Source: CAYRYU01 sp964428355 (GTDB taxonomy: Bacteria; Muiribacteriota; Ozemobacteria; Ozemobacterales; Ozemobacteraceae). From it: DNA of 38,655 bases. Of the stretch, positions 24,687 to 33,335 are shown one piece after another. Within the stretch, counting starts at the first letter, position 1. Each line of letters opens with the position of its first letter. The stretch lies in assembly GCA_964428355.1 (NCBI GenBank), contig CAYRYU010000065.1, positions 1-38,655 on the forward strand, read 5' to 3'. The notes under the pieces are model-generated. The model made no database searches and was not told the DNA's origin. It saw only the letters and a list, made by a program, of their open reading frames with translations. The position numbers were made by a program, and so were the translations under genes.

Positions 24687-24875
24687 ATGAGGAACCCCAG
24701 AAGGAAAGGTCAGGCGATGTGGGAGTATTCCCTGATCATCGCCCTGATCGCGGTTCTGACCATTCTCGCTTTGACCACCCTGGCAAAGACGATTGGAAAT
24801 TCGTTCAATGAAGGGATCACGGTGGAGATCGAGAAGACCGAGACGGCCATCAAGGATTCCAAAACGGCAGAGTGA
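24687..24875 (+). CDS. Flp-type class IVb pilin
   Basis: The protein has 62 residues, starting at an ATG with GGAGGGG 7 bases upstream. The short basic leader MRNPRRKG8 precedes QAMWEYSLIIALIAVLTILA, giving a prepilin cleavage after Gly8 and the diagnostic Glu-Tyr at +5/+6 of Flp/Fap pilins, then a short soluble tail. Length and motif match the Flp family, whose pilins are normally processed by TadV and assembled by the Tad machinery. No tad genes are visible nearby, so the pilin may be an orphan copy served by machinery elsewhere. It ends 46 bases before the convergent DUF2723 gene. Confidence 0.85.
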   Translation: MRNPRRKGQAMWEYSLIIALIAVLTILALTTLAKTIGNSFNEGITVEIEKTETAIKDSKTAE

Positions 24876-24921
24876 GGAGAACCGGTCACGCCTTCCGGGC
24901 TCGAGGGTGCGCGCCCGTGGC

Positions 24922-27144
24922 TCAGTGCCGCGAGGTTTCCGAAGCCGGCGAGGCAACCTCCTGCGTTACTCCGAAAAAAGTGATTGCCGCACCCGATGGG
25001 TAACCATCCCCGGAGAGTGGTGTGTGCCTGATTTCCAGGAATTCGGGCTCTTCCCCCGCGCTGGAGGCCTGCAGGGAGAATCTGTCGAACCTCAGGATGC
25101 TTTCCTCGGCTGCAACCGAGGCTTGATTCCCGGTCGCGGGCGAAACTCCTTTGGTGGCCTTGTCCCCTGAAGGAAGAAGCGGTTCCCAGGGGCTTTCGGA
25201 ACTCCGATAAATGATTCGGGCATGTGGAAACCCCTGGCGCACGGGGTCGGCCATGTATCCGATCAGTACGGCGTGGACCGCTTTCGTGGGGCGGGGTTCG
25301 AGGGGAAGCCTTGAAGAAAAGGTTGCCGCGAGAGGAATTGCGAGAACCGAGTTCCTGCCGGTGAACCTTCTGGGCCCCTCGAGCCAGAAAGGGATTTCAC
25401 CGTCCAGGAGCCCATTCCCAAGAGTGGGAAAGGAGTCTCCACCTCCGAGGTCCCTTCCGAAGGGGTTTTCCCGGTAATCGGCATTCGCAACCGAAGAAAG
25501 ATCGATGGGAAGGAACCGTTCCCCAAACTTTTCCCGGGGCGGGGAGGGTGGTTGGAAAGAGATCCGGAAAATTCCGTAGTACATTTCGAAGAACAATTCT
25601 TTGGCGAGGGAATCCCGGTCATGAACGGTGAAATGGGGGCGGTCCGGATTTGCCCGGATGATATCCAGCATCGAATTGTCGCAAAGAGTATCGGGGTGGA
25701 GGGCAAGATACTCCATTTTCAACGGCGGGATGAGGATTTCCCGATGCTGCTGCGCAAGGAGATCGCGGTACCAGGGAAGTTTCAACATGACCCTGGGGAT
25801 GACTGCCACGTCCTTTCGCGCGTTTTTTCCGAGCCATTTCTGATACATCAGCGAGTTCGTCTTCGCATCCGTTTCAGAAAAAACTATCGCTCCAGGGGGC
25901 AGTTTCTGGAAAAGGATCTCACCAAACCGGAGGGGATAAAGCTCCTGTGAGAGATCGATCCGGGGAATCTTGGAGGTGACCGAACCGAAGAGAACCGCAA
26001 AGAGGAGGAAGGAAATCATTCCGGACAAGCGCGGACCACCCAATTTACCGGGTAGATCCAGGAGGATTCCGACCCCGGGTCCGATGAAAAGCCCGGTCAA
26101 CAAGACCGGCACCAGGAAAAGGCCGTTGTAGTCGATTATCTGGTAGTTTGAAGCAAACCAGACTCCCGGGAACCAGAAGGCCGCCCAGACCAGGAACCCC
26201 TTTCCGTGGTCGGAACCTTTTCCCCGAAATCCTCCGAAGATGACCCGAAGGATTCCCAGGAGGATGAGAAGGCACCCGCCAGGCCCCCATTCACTTGCCA
26301 GGAGGGGGATGAACCTTTCCGAAAACCCGAAAAGGAACCCAGCCACGGAAAAGTGGGGGAGGCGGTCGCTGTATGCTCTTCCGGAAACGTGTTGGATGAG
26401 ATCGGGAGCGCTCCTTATGTATTCCGAGTTTACCGGGCTCCTCCCCATCGCGAAAATCGGAAGAAGCGAATAAAGGCCGAGAACTGTTCCCGTGACCGCG
26501 GCCGCCGAGAACCTGAACCACCTTCTTCTGAAGAAAGACCGATCTGAAAGGAAGAGGCTGGATAGTATCCCGAGCCCGAGAAATGCAGAGGTGAGATGGA
26601 CCCCCAGGTTCACTCCCCAGATCAGGCATCCCCGGAAAATCCAGCGGCCGCGGTCCGAAGCCGACTCCGCGGAGAACCCTCTTAGAAGCATCCAGAGCGT
26701 GGCGGTGCCCAGCATCGCGTTGAGCGAATAGACCTCGGTAATGATCGACTGCCTCCAATGGTTCTCACCCAGGACCAGGATCAGCCCCATGGCCCCTGGG
26801 AGCCAGGCGGGAAGGTTCCAGGAAGACCTCCGGTTCAGGATTCCGAGTGAGAGGGCAAGGAAAATTGCGCTCGAGGCTCCGGCGACCGCCGAGAGCAGGT
26901 TGGTCCTGAATGCGTAGTCCCCGAGCGGAATGAAACAAAACAGCCTTCCCAGGAGGACGAACACAGGATATCCGCTCGGATGCGGGACTCCAAGAAATGC
27001 CGCGGCGAGTGTCAGCTCTCCTCCGTCACCTCCCCAGTTCGACCAGGTAAGGCTCGGCCCCATGGTCGAGATGAAAAAGCCCAGAGATACGCCCCCCGCA
27101 AGCAATGCGAAACCCAGGTCTCCGGCAGGTTTTTCCTTGGACAT
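24922..27144 (-). CDS. DUF2723 multi-pass membrane protein (GT-C-type glycosyltransferase)
   Basis: The protein has 740 residues. The N-terminal signature WGGDGGELTLAAAFLGVPHPSG, followed by YPVFVLLG (about residues 38-67), is the hallmark of DUF2723, where the Asp-Gly-Gly-Glu loop in the first extracytoplasmic turn is the likely catalytic region of GT-C protein or lipid mannosyltransferase-like enzymes. About ten to twelve membrane helices fill the first 400 residues, followed by a ~330-residue soluble domain outside the membrane. It starts 12 bases after the end of the amidohydrolase frame, though that end lies beyond an assembly gap. It probably glycosylates exported proteins or lipids with a polyprenyl-phosphate sugar; the acceptor is unknown. 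Confidence 0.85.
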   Translation of the reverse strand: MSKEKPAGDLGFALLAGGVSLGFFISTMGPSLTWSNWGGDGGELTLAAAFLGVPHPSGYPVFVLLGRLFCFIPLGDYAFRTNLLSAVAGASSAIFLALSLGILNRRSSWNLPAWLPGAMGLILVLGENHWRQSIITEVYSLNAMLGTATLWMLLRGFSAESASDRGRWIFRGCLIWGVNLGVHLTSAFLGLGILSSLFLSDRSFFRRRWFRFSAAAVTGTVLGLYSLLPIFAMGRSPVNSEYIRSAPDLIQHVSGRAYSDRLPHFSVAGFLFGFSERFIPLLASEWGPGGCLLILLGILRVIFGGFRGKGSDHGKGFLVWAAFWFPGVWFASNYQIIDYNGLFLVPVLLTGLFIGPGVGILLDLPGKLGGPRLSGMISFLLFAVLFGSVTSKIPRIDLSQELYPLRFGEILFQKLPPGAIVFSETDAKTNSLMYQKWLGKNARKDVAVIPRVMLKLPWYRDLLAQQHREILIPPLKMEYLALHPDTLCDNSMLDIIRANPDRPHFTVHDRDSLAKELFFEMYYGIFRISFQPPSPPREKFGERFLPIDLSSVANADYRENPFGRDLGGGDSFPTLGNGLLDGEIPFWLEGPRRFTGRNSVLAIPLAATFSSRLPLEPRPTKAVHAVLIGYMADPVRQGFPHARIIYRSSESPWEPLLPSGDKATKGVSPATGNQASVAAEESILRFDRFSLQASSAGEEPEFLEIRHTPLSGDGYPSGAAITFFGVTQEVASPASETSRH

Positions 27145-27195
27145 CTGCGGGGTTTCCTAATCTCCGGTTCCCGGTCCCGGAAACCCTGGATATTC

Positions 27196-27295
27196 NNNNN
27201 NNNNNNNNNNNNNNNNNNNNNNNNNNNNNNNNNNNNNNNNNNNNNNNNNNNNNNNNNNNNNNNNNNNNNNNNNNNNNNNNNNNNNNNNNNNNNNN
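27196..27295. other. Assembly gap 2 (100 N) inside the amidohydrolase gene
   Basis: Exactly 100 N, a placeholder length. The flanking ends do not overlap. The C-terminal part of the amidohydrolase is missing, and the reading frame of the 39 bases between the gap and 27157 cannot be assigned. Confidence 0.95.
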
Positions 27296-28149
27296 GCCGC
27301 GGTTTCCCCGAAATCGAACCCTCCCAGGAACCTTGAAGGATGCTTCGCCATCAGGGCGAAAAGGGCTTTGCCCAGTTCGGTCTTCCGGTCCTGGGCGTCC
27401 AGGAGCTCCTCGTGGAGCCCGGAAAGGTCCAGGTAGAGGTTCGGATACTTCGAGAGGAGGTGCGCGAGAACCTGGGGAAAGACTGGGCGGAACGGCCGTG
27501 GGCCGAGGCCGCAGTGGGCGAGGATGAAAGCCGTGGCAGGGTTTTCCCGCAGGACCCGTTTCAGCGCCTGGTAATCCTCCCGGGTTCCACGTTCGGCGGG
27601 ATTGACCGACCCGATCGTCCAGTGGAGAAGGACTGGCACCCGATACTCCGCCGCGAGCTGATAGATGACTCGCAGGACCGGGTGATCACCGGGAACCCTG
27701 CGTCCGTGACCGTTGATGAAGAGCTCGCCGATTCCCTTGAACTTCCCGGTCGCGAGCTGATTCTGGACGTAATCGATCGAATACTCCCGGTCGGGTTCGA
27801 ATCCGCGAAGGAAAGCGACGAACCGGTCGGGGTCCTTCACGACCGCCTCGAGCACATGCCTGTCAGGTTCCTTCCAGACCAGGCCGGAAAGGGCCATCGT
27901 GTCGATCCTGTTTCGTTTCATGATCTCGATAAGGCCGGAAACGTCCTCCTGTCCCCGAAGGATGTGGGAGTGGAAATCCACGAACCTGAGCTCGGGAAGA
28001 AGCGGGCGTGAAGCCGGCCCCACCGCCGCCCGCGGGGAGACGGCGAGAGCCCTGGACAGGAAAATGACCATGAAGAGAGCCGCCGCGGCCATTGAAGGCG
28101 AAAACAGCCAAGGAAGCCGGTTTCTCCCAGGAAAACCAGTTCCCGTCAT
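27296..28149 (-). CDS. Amidohydrolase-family (TIM-barrel) protein, exported (3' cut by gap)
   Basis: The ATG has GGAGG 7 bases upstream. The first ~37 residues contain a hydrophobic segment (MAAAALFMVIFLSRALA) that is a signal peptide or anchor. The mature part is an amidohydrolase-2 barrel: the metal-binding pair FVDFHSH (H60, H62), GIGELFINGHGRRV, VPVLLHWTIGS and AFILAHCGLGPRP, the last being the usual second and third metal-ligand strands. The gene runs into the gap after LGGFDFGETA, so the final Asp-containing strand (typically G-x-D) is only hinted at by GFDFGE. Export is unusual for this family and suggests a periplasmic hydrolase or decarboxylase-like role; the substrate is unknown. 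Confidence 0.75.
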
Positions 28150-28250
28150 ACCGAATCCTCCATAGGCCGATCCGCACCGTGAGGTGCATTGTCTTTATCC
28201 TTTCGGACGTTTTCAGGCGATTCGATAGGTAAAGAAATCCTGGAAAAGGA

Positions 28251-29312
28251 TCACTTGAGGGCGAGTTCGATCTCTTTCGGGATATCCTGGAGGTTCAGGA
28301 TGCGGGTTACCGCCCCCTGCTCGAGAGCGGCGCGGGGCATCCCGAAAACGACCGAACTTGCCCTGTCCTGGCCGATCGCGAGGCCGCCCACAAGCTTGAT
28401 GTTCTTCAGGCCGCGGACTCCGTCCTCGCCCATGCCCGTGAGGATGATCCCCATGGTTTTTCGGCCGAAGTTTTCGGCGGCGGAGAAGAACACGTCGTTG
28501 ATGCTCGGGGCGAACTTCAATTTCTCGACATCGTTGGAGGTGACCGAGAAATAATAGCGGTTGTCCATCCGTCGGGAAAAGCGGCTCTGGGAGTCTCCCG
28601 GGCAGATGTAGGCGACCGAACGCTGGAGGATCTCGCCGTCAACCGCCTCCTTCACCCGGAGATTGCACAAAAGGTTGAGGCGTTGCGCGAAAGCGCCGGT
28701 GAAAGATCTCGGCATGTGCTGGGCGATCACGATCGGAGCGGGAATGCTCGCGGGTAGTGCATTCAGGATGAACTGGATCGCCGGGGGCCCGCCGGTGGAG
28801 GCTCCGATCACGACCACCCAATCGATGTTGGTGTTGGGCTCCTTGATCCCGGAGGCCCTTTTGGGGCTTATCTGCAGGTTCGAAAGTCGCGGAACCCTGG
28901 GAACGCTTGCGGCGGCGGCGTGGATCTTGTTCAGAAGATCCTGTTTGAGGCTCAGGATATTTGTGGACAGCGTTGAACCGGGTTTGGCCAGGTAGTCGAC
29001 CGCCCCCAGATCGAGGGAATCAAGGGTGACCTTCGCCCCCGCCTGGGTAAGGGAACTCACCATAACGACGGGAACCGGGTGGAGCCGCATGATCTCCTTC
29101 AACGCGTGGAGACCGTCCATGACCGGCATTTCCACATCCATGGTCACGACATCGGGCTTGACCCTCTGGACCTTCTCTATCGCCTCCTGGCCGTTCGAAG
29201 CCGACCCGGCGATCTCGAGGAACGGATCCTCCTTGAGCATCCGCTCGAGGGCGGTTCTCATGAAGGCGGAATCATCTACGATCAAGACCCTGATAGGGCG
29301 TGGCTGATTCAT
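28251..29312 (-). CDS. cheB: Chemotaxis protein-glutamate methylesterase CheB
   Basis: The protein has 353 residues. A receiver domain (1-120) has the acidic pair D13/D14 and the phospho-acceptor D59 in VVTMDVEMPVMDG. A linker follows, then the CheB methylesterase domain with the catalytic triad S172 (GASTGGP), H199 (IAQHMP) and D297 (TGMGEDG). All key residues are present. It overlaps cheR by 4 bases (ATGA at 29309-29312), so the methylating and demethylating enzymes are made together. No CheA, CheW or receptor gene is in the window; the pair serves an array encoded elsewhere, possibly one controlling twitching, given the pilT genes nearby (inference). Confidence 0.96.
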   Translation of the reverse strand: MNQPRPIRVLIVDDSAFMRTALERMLKEDPFLEIAGSASNGQEAIEKVQRVKPDVVTMDVEMPVMDGLHALKEIMRLHPVPVVMVSSLTQAGAKVTLDSLDLGAVDYLAKPGSTLSTNILSLKQDLLNKIHAAAASVPRVPRLSNLQISPKRASGIKEPNTNIDWVVVIGASTGGPPAIQFILNALPASIPAPIVIAQHMPRSFTGAFAQRLNLLCNLRVKEAVDGEILQRSVAYICPGDSQSRFSRRMDNRYYFSVTSNDVEKLKFAPSINDVFFSAAENFGRKTMGIILTGMGEDGVRGLKNIKLVGGLAIGQDRASSVVFGMPRAALEQGAVTRILNLQDIPKEIELALK

Positions 29313-30172
29313 TCCCCGGGCTCCGTCGGATCGACCTTGCGGTAGGCATAGGCCCCCAGGCAGGAAACGAGCTCGAAGCCTTCGTGCGGGGGCGGCACCA
29401 TTTCGCTCTCACCCAGGCAGAGTAGTCCCCCGGGGTTCAGAAGCTGATGGAAGGTATGAATCAAGTGGCCGCGGAAGCTTTCGTCGAAATAGATCAAAAC
29501 GTTTCTGCAGAAGATGATATCGGACCCGCTTCGGGTTTTCAAGCTTTCCAGATCTTTTAGGTTGAGAAACTTGAACTGGACGATATTCTGCAGGCGAAGT
29601 TCGACCTGCCGGTCGGGAGGGACCGGAATGGCGAGCGGGGTTCCGAACTCCGACTCGAAATCAGCGGAGTGGCGGCGGAATGACCGCTCGCGGAACGACC
29701 CCTGCCGTGCTTTCTCGAGGTTCTTCATGTTGATGTCGGAACCGACGATCTCGAACAGGACGCCGGGATTCCGCCCGTGGAACCAGTCACAGATGTAGGC
29801 CAGGGAATATGCCTCCTCCCCGGTCGAGCAACCCGCGCTCCATATCTTGATCTGGTTGAGTCCTGCGGCCTTCTTCCGCGAAAAAATGGCTGGCAACGCC
29901 TCCTGGGCGAGGAACCGGAACTGGGAGGGGTTCCTGAAGAAGAAGCTTTCGCCGATGGTAACCCTCGCCATGAGTTCGTCCCGGATCCTTTCTCCGCTTG
30001 GGCTCTTGAGCAGGAGGAGATAATCGTCGAACTTCCGGATGTTGAGGGAGTTGATGTGTTGGACTATCCTTTCCCTGACCCCCTTTTCGGGGACCCGATG
30101 CAGGACGATCCCGGAGAACTCGTAGATGTAATCTTCCAGGTGCTGGAAGTTTCTGGGCGAGATTCCGATCAT
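29309..30172 (-). CDS. cheR: Chemotaxis protein methyltransferase CheR
   Basis: The protein has 287 residues. The N-terminal helical CheR domain (about 1-75) is followed by the SAM-binding domain with IWSAGCSTGEEAYSLA (about 109-124), VGSDINMKNLEKAR and IIFCRNVLIYFD, all standard CheR motifs. It uses SAM to methylate glutamates of chemoreceptors. It overlaps rlmH upstream and cheB downstream by ATGA junctions, an unusual pairing of chemotaxis with ribosome modification genes. Confidence 0.95.
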   Translation of the reverse strand: MIGISPRNFQHLEDYIYEFSGIVLHRVPEKGVRERIVQHINSLNIRKFDDYLLLLKSPSGERIRDELMARVTIGESFFFRNPSQFRFLAQEALPAIFSRKKAAGLNQIKIWSAGCSTGEEAYSLAYICDWFHGRNPGVLFEIVGSDINMKNLEKARQGSFRERSFRRHSADFESEFGTPLAIPVPPDRQVELRLQNIVQFKFLNLKDLESLKTRSGSDIIFCRNVLIYFDESFRGHLIHTFHQLLNPGGLLCLGESEMVPPPHEGFELVSCLGAYAYRKVDPTEPGE

Positions 30173-30594
30173 GGTTTGTGATACGGCTCCCCGAAAAGGA
30201 TCGAGATTCCCCGGTAGAGCTGCTCCGCCAGGACGAGCATCGCGAGTTGATGGTTCAGCGTCATTGGTGAAAGGGCTATCGTCTCGGTCGCCCTCGATTT
30301 GAGCTTGCCGGAAAGGCCCTCTGCGGGGCCCAGCAGAAAGGAGATCCTGTTTGCGCCCCGGTTGAGGTGGTTTCGGAGCCAGCCGGCGAAGCCCTGCGAA
30401 TCGAAGGTTCTTCCCCGTTCATCGAGGGCGATGGAGTGGTCGCCGGGTCCGAGCTTCTTTTCCATTTCCCCCTGGTCGCGACAGTTCAGGACCCTGACCT
30501 GAAGCCTGGACGAACATCGTCCGAGATATCCATCGATCAGCTCCCGATAGGGCTTTTCGGCGATCTTGCCCACCATGAGAATGTCCAGATGCAT
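30169..30594 (-). CDS. rlmH: 23S rRNA (pseudouridine1915-N3)-methyltransferase RlmH
   Basis: The protein has 141 residues, close to the usual ~155. The SPOUT-fold signature is clear: SIALDERGRTFDSQGFAGWL, ISFLLGPAEGLS, then LSPMTLNHQLAMLVLAEQLY and ending in a PYHK motif, as in E. coli RlmH. It methylates pseudouridine 1915 of helix 69 in the 70S ribosome. It lies 39 bases after the metallo-hydrolase and overlaps cheR by 4 bases. rlmH beside a WalJ-like hydrolase is known from several phyla (rlmH and yycJ neighbours in Firmicutes), but coupling to cheR is not usual. Confidence 0.95.
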   Translation of the reverse strand: MHLDILMVGKIAEKPYRELIDGYLGRCSSRLQVRVLNCRDQGEMEKKLGPGDHSIALDERGRTFDSQGFAGWLRNHLNRGANRISFLLGPAEGLSGKLKSRATETIALSPMTLNHQLAMLVLAEQLYRGISILFGEPYHKP

Positions 30595-30633
30595 TCTGAA
30601 GATACCTTCGGTGGCCCGGGCGGATCCGAAGGG

Positions 30634-31491
30634 TCAGGCTCCTTCCATAGCGAAAAAATCGAACCGGCCCTGAATGGGCCTGACAGCAGGGGAAACGGAT
30701 TTTCTCCGGGATCGGGTGGGGAAAGTGATCCTTGGCGTGGCCGTCTGGCGCTCTGCCGCGGTCAGGAGAGTGCCCGTCAGGTGGGGTATCAGGCGCATGG
30801 GAAGAATATTCGCAAGGGCGGTTTCCGGTGTGTTGGATTCCCGGCTCAGATGAACCAGTACAAGGTGGGAAAGGGGCTTCCGAAGGCGTGAAAGGACCGT
30901 CCGGACACCGGGATTGGACAGATGCCCGAGCGGTCCGGCGATCCGTTTCTTCAACCAATAGGGATACGGACACGCCGCCAGCATCTTCTCGTCATAGTTG
31001 CTCTCGAGGCACAGCAGGTCGCAATCGGTAAGGAAAGGCAGTATCTCCGAGGAGACATGCCCGAGGTCGGTGGCGATTCCCAGGACTGCGCCCCGGAACT
31101 CAAATCGGAGTCCAAGGGGTTCGGCGGCGTCGTGGGGAACCGCGAACGGCCAGACCCTCAGACCATCGGGCGAGGTTTCCTTGCCCGGGATCAGATGCAC
31201 CGGTTCAGGCCCCTCGTAGCCGCGATCGCGCAGGGCCCTGGAGGTTCCGGGGGATGCGAAAATCGGGGCGCGGCACTTCTTCACGAGCTTTCCGAGCCCC
31301 TTGATGTGGTCATCATGTTCGTGGGTGATGAAGATCCCGTTGAGGTCTTCCAGGCTCAGTCCGTTTCCCCTGAGGCCCTCCTCGATCCGGCGAAGGCTCA
31401 ACCCTGCGTCGAGAAGGAAACGAAGCCCCGAAAACTCGAGCAACGCGGAGTTCCCATCGCTCCCCGAGCCGAAAAACGTGAGGGATATCAA
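30634..31491 (-). CDS. Metallo-beta-lactamase-fold hydrolase, WalJ/YycJ-like
   Basis: The protein has 285 residues from a TTG (31491-31489) that overlaps the previous stop (TTGA). There is no better start downstream before the first beta strand, SLTFFGSGSDGNSALLEF, which is the characteristic beginning of the WalJ family. The metal site H57-x-H59-x-D61-H62 is in ITHEHDDHIKG, followed by VPHDAAEPLGLRFEF, IATDLGHVSSEIL and LESNYDEKML with further ligands. WalJ proteins are thought to act as exonucleases tied to cell wall or DNA repair in Firmicutes. The ~35-residue C-terminal tail (from about 250) is basic and lacks a match. Confidence 0.85.
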   Translation of the reverse strand: MISLTFFGSGSDGNSALLEFSGLRFLLDAGLSLRRIEEGLRGNGLSLEDLNGIFITHEHDDHIKGLGKLVKKCRAPIFASPGTSRALRDRGYEGPEPVHLIPGKETSPDGLRVWPFAVPHDAAEPLGLRFEFRGAVLGIATDLGHVSSEILPFLTDCDLLCLESNYDEKMLAACPYPYWLKKRIAGPLGHLSNPGVRTVLSRLRKPLSHLVLVHLSRESNTPETALANILPMRLIPHLTGTLLTAAERQTATPRITFPTRSRRKSVSPAVRPIQGRFDFFAMEGA

Positions 31492-33113
31492 GCGGGATAC
31501 CCGGAGGATCCGGGGTGGGTTCCGGCGGGGGATTGGCCTGGAAATGCGCCGTTTTCGCGGGGCGTAAACTCCCCGCGAAGTTTCCGGAAAGCCTTGGGAA
31601 TGAGGGAGGCGACCTCGGAGACCGTCATGGCATCGGCTCCCAACTCCTTCCGGGCGAGCTCCCCCGCTTCGGCATGTAAAAAGACCCCGGTGACCGCGGC
31701 TTGCAGACCTCCCAGGCCTTGGGCCATGAGGCCTCCGATCAGACCGGCGAGGAGGTCTCCCGAACCGCCTTTGGCCATCCCCGAGTTGGGGCGGTTGGAG
31801 ATGAAGATGTGGCCGGAGGGAGCGAAGATGAAAGTGGTTGCCGCCTTCAGGACCAGGACGCAGGGGAACCTCTTCACGTAGGCTCTTCCAATTTCGACGG
31901 TGTCTTCCTGGATCTGGGCGATCGTGCTTCCGCATAGCCGCGACATCTCTCCGATGTGCGGGGTAAGCACCAGGTCAGAGCCCCGTCCCGGGGTGATCCC
32001 CGAATCCTGCATCGCCAGGATGCCGTCGGCATCGAGGAGGAGAGGGCCAGGCCAATGGCTCATCAAAGTGGCAAGGGCAATTTTCCGGCCCGGGGAACGG
32101 CCCCAGCCGGGTCCGGCGACCACTGCGCGGTATAATCCCGAAAAGCCCCTGATCTCGTCTTCTCCGAAACTGAACCCTCCCTCCCGGTCGCCGAACCGCC
32201 GAAGGATGAGGTCGGGAAGGATCTCGCAGGAGATTTCCCTCGAAAGCGCAGCCGGAAGGCCGAGGGTAACGAGGCCGGTTCCGGACCGGAGCGCACCGTA
32301 GGATGCCAGGACTCCAGCGCCCTGGAAGTCGGTCGAGCCCGCCAGGATAAGAAGGTGGCCGAAAATTCCCTTGTGGGATTGCTCGGGTCGCGAAGGAAGG
32401 AGCGGGGAAACGTAGTCTTGCGTCAGGAGAGTTGCGGATCCCGGGACTGAGTCGTAGGAGGCGGGTGGAATCCCGATGTCGGCCACCCAAACTTCTCCGG
32501 AGTATTCGCTGCCGGGGGGAACGAAAAGCCCGATTTTCGGCGCACCGAGGGTGATCGTGATGTCGGCTTTGACCGTGGTCATGGAAGCCTTTCCGGTCGT
32601 TCCGCAAAGTCCGGAGGGGAGGTCCACCGAGATTCGGCGGGCACGGCAGGCGTTCAGGACCCGGACGATCTCCCGGGGAAATCCTTCGATCTGCCCTGAA
32701 AACCCGGTTCCGAAAATGGCGTCGATTGCGAAATCGCTGAACTCGAGCGATGCCCTGAACCTGTCGAGTTCGTCGAAACCCCTCAACGTTGAGCATTTGT
32801 ACCCAGCCGCCTCGAGCATCTTGAAATTCGCGGAAGCGTCCGGGGAAAGCTCGCTGGGGTGGCAGGCGAGGTAGACATCGATGTTCACCCGGGAGTTGAA
32901 AAGATGTCTCGCGATGACGAGGCCGTCCCCGCCGTTGTTGCCGCGGCCGCAAACGATCGTGAAACGCTTTCCCCTCAACCCGCCCAGAGCCTTCTCGAGG
33001 GCGAACAGGATCTTGAGCCCTGCGTTTTCCATAAGAAGCAGGCTCGGTATCCCCATCTTCTCGATGGCATGCCGGTCGATCGATTTCATTTCGGCGGCGG
33101 TAACCAGGCGCAT
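31488..33113 (-). CDS. nnr: Bifunctional NAD(P)H-hydrate epimerase / ADP-dependent dehydratase
   Basis: The protein has 541 residues; GGAGG lies 7 bases before ATG 33113. The N-terminal epimerase half (about 1-215) has VTAAEMKSIDRHAIEKMGIP, LLLMENAG and VCGRGNNGGDGLVIARHL. The C-terminal ribokinase-fold dehydratase half (about 225-515) has ILAGSTDFQGAGVLASYGAL, RSGTGLVTL, VVAGPGWGR, LTPHIGEMSRL and the ADP-binding NSGMAKGGSGDLLAGLIGGL. The fused arrangement matches E. coli YjeF/Nnr. It repairs hydrated NADH and NADPH. A Pro/Gly-rich tail follows the last motif. It is the promoter-proximal gene of the long - strand run. Confidence 0.93.
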   Translation of the reverse strand: MRLVTAAEMKSIDRHAIEKMGIPSLLLMENAGLKILFALEKALGGLRGKRFTIVCGRGNNGGDGLVIARHLFNSRVNIDVYLACHPSELSPDASANFKMLEAAGYKCSTLRGFDELDRFRASLEFSDFAIDAIFGTGFSGQIEGFPREIVRVLNACRARRISVDLPSGLCGTTGKASMTTVKADITITLGAPKIGLFVPPGSEYSGEVWVADIGIPPASYDSVPGSATLLTQDYVSPLLPSRPEQSHKGIFGHLLILAGSTDFQGAGVLASYGALRSGTGLVTLGLPAALSREISCEILPDLILRRFGDREGGFSFGEDEIRGFSGLYRAVVAGPGWGRSPGRKIALATLMSHWPGPLLLDADGILAMQDSGITPGRGSDLVLTPHIGEMSRLCGSTIAQIQEDTVEIGRAYVKRFPCVLVLKAATTFIFAPSGHIFISNRPNSGMAKGGSGDLLAGLIGGLMAQGLGGLQAAVTGVFLHAEAGELARKELGADAMTVSEVASLIPKAFRKLRGEFTPRENGAFPGQSPAGTHPGSSGYPA

Positions 33114-33140
33114 TTGCTTCCTCCAGGGTCGGATCGATGG

Positions 33141-33169
33141 ATTATACCAGAGACCATTGGGGAAATAAA
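33141..33169 (-). promoter_or_regulatory. Promoter of the nnr operon
   Basis: A perfect TATAAT reads on the - strand at 33146-33141, with TTTATT 17 bases upstream (33169-33164; 3/6). It lies about 28 bases before the ATG, leaving a short leader that includes the GGAGG site. Confidence 0.55.
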
Positions 33170-33215
33170 TACTGAAAAGGGTGGCGGCAGATTCGCTCCT
33201 GGGAATTGAAATCCA

Positions 33216-33246
33216 TTTCCCCCTTTTTTTCCCCCTTTTTCTTTTC
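33216..33246. repeat. Polypyrimidine mirror tract in the divergent nnr/pilT promoter region
   Basis: The tract is 31 consecutive pyrimidines on the + strand, with a mirror-symmetric core C5-T7-C5 followed by T5-C-T4-C. It lies just upstream of the pilT -35 hexamer and about 45 bases upstream of the nnr -35. Such tracts can form triplex (H) DNA or act as an upstream element. Confidence 0.8.
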
Positions 33247-33247
33247 G

Positions 33248-33276
33248 TTGACAAGCTTTTCTCGATCTGGGAGAAT
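33248..33276 (+). promoter_or_regulatory. Promoter of the pilT-pilT-cyclase operon
   Basis: TTGACA (33248-33253) and GAGAAT (33271-33276) have 17-base spacing. The -35 is perfect and the -10 is 4/6. The expected transcript start near 33283 leaves a leader of about 50 bases. Confidence 0.6.
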
Positions 33277-33335
33277 CGAAACATAGATGGACAGGTGTGA
33301 AGTGAGACCCTTGCCGTACAGTTTCGCACAAGAAT

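Noticed and set aside
24876..24921. CGGGC/GCCCG hairpin between the convergent Flp pilin and DUF2723 genes
   Set aside because: Only 5 bp of stem with a 12-base loop and no T-run; too weak to call a terminator.
27157..27195. C-terminus of the amidohydrolase after gap 2
   Set aside because: The frame after a placeholder gap is arbitrary; the apparent ending (E-Y-P-G-F-P...) cannot be trusted, so the gene is ended at the gap.
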